Below, piece by piece: positions 62,551 through 64,000 of a stretch of DNA of 64,000 nt. Positions within the stretch are counted from its first letter, which is position 1. The number at the start of each line of letters is the position of its first letter. The position numbers and the translations under genes are program-made. This stretch comes from Alkalibacillus aidingensis (GTDB taxonomy: Bacteria > Bacillota > Bacilli > Bacillales > Alkalibacillaceae). The stretch spans positions 125,572-189,571 of the forward strand of contig NZ_JABXWU010000004.1 of the NCBI RefSeq assembly GCF_014595945.1. The letters run 5' to 3'. Under the pieces are notes generated by a model. The model saw only the letters and a list, made by a program, of their open reading frames with translations. It ran no database searches and was not told the DNA's origin.

Positions 62551-63420
62551 ATGGAGGATGTATTACGCCCAATTTATCAAGAAAGAGCTAGCCGCCAAAA
62601 TACCTTAGGTGTGTTACTATTAGAGAAATCCGATAGCCACAATTCTGTAACCGACCACTTTGATTGTATCTTGTTAATATTAGTTCGGGATGCAGAGGAT
62701 GACTGGTATGTTAAACATTATGAGTTTGGCGATAAGAAAGCAGCCATGCATATTGTAGATGAAAAGTTGCTTCATCGTTGGATTGAAACCAGTGGTTACC
62801 GAAAAGTCGTTGAGTGGCTCATTAAAGGTACCATTGTTTTTGATCGTAATGAATACTTAGCTAAGCTAAAGGATGAACTACGTGACTTCCCAGAACGAAA
62901 GCGTCAATTAAGAAAAACAATTGAATTCGCTAAGCTAATTCGTTCTTATAGTGAGTGTAAAGAGCTATTTCAGTCAAAACATTATTTAGATGCTAATAGT
63001 TTAATGATTCGCTCTTTACATTATTTAGCCAGGTTAGCTGTTTTAGAAAAAGGGTTTCATCCCGAAATAATGGTCTGGAACCAAGTGAAGCGAATTGACC
63101 CTGAAGTTTACAAATTATATGAAGAATTAATGGAAAGTGATGAACCGGTTAAGAAAAGAATCGAACTTATGATGCTGGCTAGTGATTTCGCGATTCATTC
63201 ACGTGCTGAACAAGGTGCAGCTCACTTATTAGACATAATGAGGAGTCAAGAAGAACCTTGGACGTATGGTGAGTTAAAAATACACCCAGAAATACAACAC
63301 TACACATTAGACCTTTCCATATTAATTGAATATCTTGTGGAACGTAATATTGTAGAAACTAAATTAGTAGAGACTAAAGGTAAGAATATCTACCACAGAA
63401 AATATAATGCTAAACAATAA
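62551..63420 (+). CDS. ygxA: YgxA family nucleotidyltransferase-like protein
   Basis: A 289-residue protein. ATG 62551 follows AGGAGGAA. The N-terminal ~120 residues resemble a nucleotidyltransferase-like domain (DHFDCILLILVRDAEDDWYV in part), though I do not see a full GS-x-D-x-D active site, so it may be inactive. A helical HEPN-like middle (ECKELFQSKHYLDANSLMIRSLHYLARLAV in part) follows, with a winged-helix-like C-terminus. It precedes an rrn operon, as ygxA does in B. subtilis. The function is unknown. Confidence 0.88.
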   Translation: MEDVLRPIYQERASRQNTLGVLLLEKSDSHNSVTDHFDCILLILVRDAEDDWYVKHYEFGDKKAAMHIVDEKLLHRWIETSGYRKVVEWLIKGTIVFDRNEYLAKLKDELRDFPERKRQLRKTIEFAKLIRSYSECKELFQSKHYLDANSLMIRSLHYLARLAVLEKGFHPEIMVWNQVKRIDPEVYKLYEELMESDEPVKKRIELMMLASDFAIHSRAEQGAAHLLDIMRSQEEPWTYGELKIHPEIQHYTLDLSILIEYLVERNIVETKLVETKGKNIYHRKYNAKQ

Positions 63421-63430
63421 TACTCTAATG

Positions 63431-63459
63431 AACCTTCTCAAATTAATGGGAAGGTTTTT
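63431..63459 (+). terminator. Terminator of ygxA
   Basis: AACCTTC (63431-63437) pairs with GAAGGTT (63450-63456), followed by TTT. Confidence 0.78.
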
Positions 63460-63709
63460 AATTTCACTGAAAGTATAGGTTTAACATCATTGACTCCCGT
63501 GAATATCAATAACAGGTGGTCAAAAGGATATTTTGGAGCTGAATAATGAAGATAAATAATGTAGAAACTAAGATTTGGATAGAATGTTTAAGGCTGAGAT
63601 CTTATCAATTAATCCAATTATGTTCACTAATATATAGGAAGAAACTCTAGTTAGTCTAATAAATTAAGCTACCAAGTTTTTTTAGAAAAATTAATCATTT
63701 ATTTTTGTG
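63460..63709. other. Spacer between ygxA terminator and rrn promoters
   Basis: About 250 AT-rich bases. I see no gene; a 34-codon frame from ATG 63547 has a weak site and no family resemblance. The region probably supplies the UP-element-like AT-rich context of the rRNA promoters. Confidence 0.55.
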
Positions 63710-63739
63710 TTGACGATTAGTTTATGATCATGCTATATT
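63710..63739 (+). promoter_or_regulatory. rrn promoter P1
   Basis: TTGACG (63710-63715), an 18-base spacer ending TGC (extended -10), and TATATT (63734-63739). An AT-rich stretch lies just upstream. Confidence 0.85.
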
Positions 63740-63815
63740 TATATACGTCGCGTTGAGAGAGACGCAACAACAAGCAACACTCTAAAACGCAAACTAAAAA
63801 ATATATAAAAAGTTA

Positions 63816-63844
63816 TTGACATTAAGTTGAAAACTTGTTATATT
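63816..63844 (+). promoter_or_regulatory. rrn promoter P2
   Basis: TTGACA (63816-63821), a 17-base spacer and TATATT (63839-63844). Downstream, CTTGAAAACTAAACAAA (from ~63881) is a boxA-like pre-16S leader sequence. Confidence 0.9.
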
Positions 63845-63973
63845 TAAGAGGTCGCTGTTTTGAGGCGACAAACTTTGAACCTTGAAAACTAAACAAAATA
63901 GCCTGACGTCAATTCAGTTTTCTTTCTAATCAGAGAGAAAACAACGAATGATAAGTAAGAAGCCAATCAAACA

Positions 63974-64000
63974 CTATTTGGAGAGTTTGATCCTGGCTCA
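63974..64000 (+). rRNA. rrs: 16S ribosomal RNA, 5' end only
   Basis: GGAGAGTTTGATCCTGGCTC (from 63980) is the universal 16S 5' sequence. The mature 5' end is placed about six bases earlier by analogy with B. subtilis. The gene runs off the window. Confidence 0.97.

Noticed and set aside
63547..63651. 34-codon ORF between ygxA and the rrn promoters
   Set aside because: A weak ribosome site, no family resemblance and a position in the rRNA promoter region; probably chance.

Overview
The window reads as chromosome of a low-GC, endospore-forming Bacillaceae, most like the moderately halophilic or alkaliphilic relatives of Bacillus (my inference; no genus is asserted). Spore functions support this: a gamma-type SASP (sspE), a PdaA-type cortex muramic-delta-lactam deacetylase, and sigma-G-like promoters in front of both. 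Gene order also matches B. subtilis: yfkJ-yfkI-yfkH, pdaA/yfjP, yxlE-yxlF-yxlG, yfhF-recX-yfhH-yfhP-mutY-sspE, and ygaC-ygaD ... ygaE-gsaB-bcp-perR-ygzB-ygxA followed by an rRNA operon. The last ~27 bases are the 5' end of a 16S rRNA behind two tandem promoters.

Layout. 1-4.2 kb: the end of an OmpR-type regulator, its sensor kinase and a CPH-type copper P-ATPase with a His-rich N-terminus. 4.3-8.7 kb: a signalling block of a PAS-GGDEF-EAL protein, a V4R-like protein and a HemAT-like globin chemoreceptor. 8.9-16.5 kb: a CAP-domain secreted protein, an unrecognised three-gene operon with a GmhB-like phosphatase, a collagen-like protein, a FAD/Rieske oxidoreductase and a PAS-GGDEF cyclase. 16.6-24.4 kb: a K+/H+ antiporter, an ABC exporter, an EamA transporter, mreBH, a 43-residue DUF2639 protein, a YkgJ protein and a HAD hydrolase. 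24.4-32.4 kb: tandem repeat arrays, yfkJIH, an MFS transporter, an OsmC protein, a YuiF-like Na+/H+ antiporter, pdaA and yfjP.

32.4-41.0 kb holds a type IV pilus locus. Three minor-pilin-like genes face left; pilB, pilC, a major pilin, pilD, pilM, pilN and pilO face right. No pilT is present. 41-49.5 kb: yxlGFE, a GNAT gene behind a structured attenuator-like leader, yfhF, recX, an SDR gene, yfhH, yfhP, mutY and sspE. 49.5-64 kb: ygaC, a MITE-like element with a target-site duplication, ygaD, a second 52-bp repeat array, a MoxR/DUF58 operon, ygaE, a candidate small RNA, hemL, a K+ channel, bcp, a 2-hydroxyacid dehydrogenase, a cobalamin adenosyltransferase, perR, ygzB, ygxA and the rrn promoters.

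Most genes are housekeeping or envelope genes with good synteny. The parts that known genes do not explain are non-coding. They are the leader RNA at 43.6-43.8 kb, whose terminator U-run abuts the start codon; the 52-bp hairpin repeats found at two distant loci; the ~21-bp-period arrays at 24.4-24.9 kb; the MITE; and the C-rich candidate sRNA beside hemL. I saw no prophage, CRISPR array, complete insertion sequence or tRNA gene.
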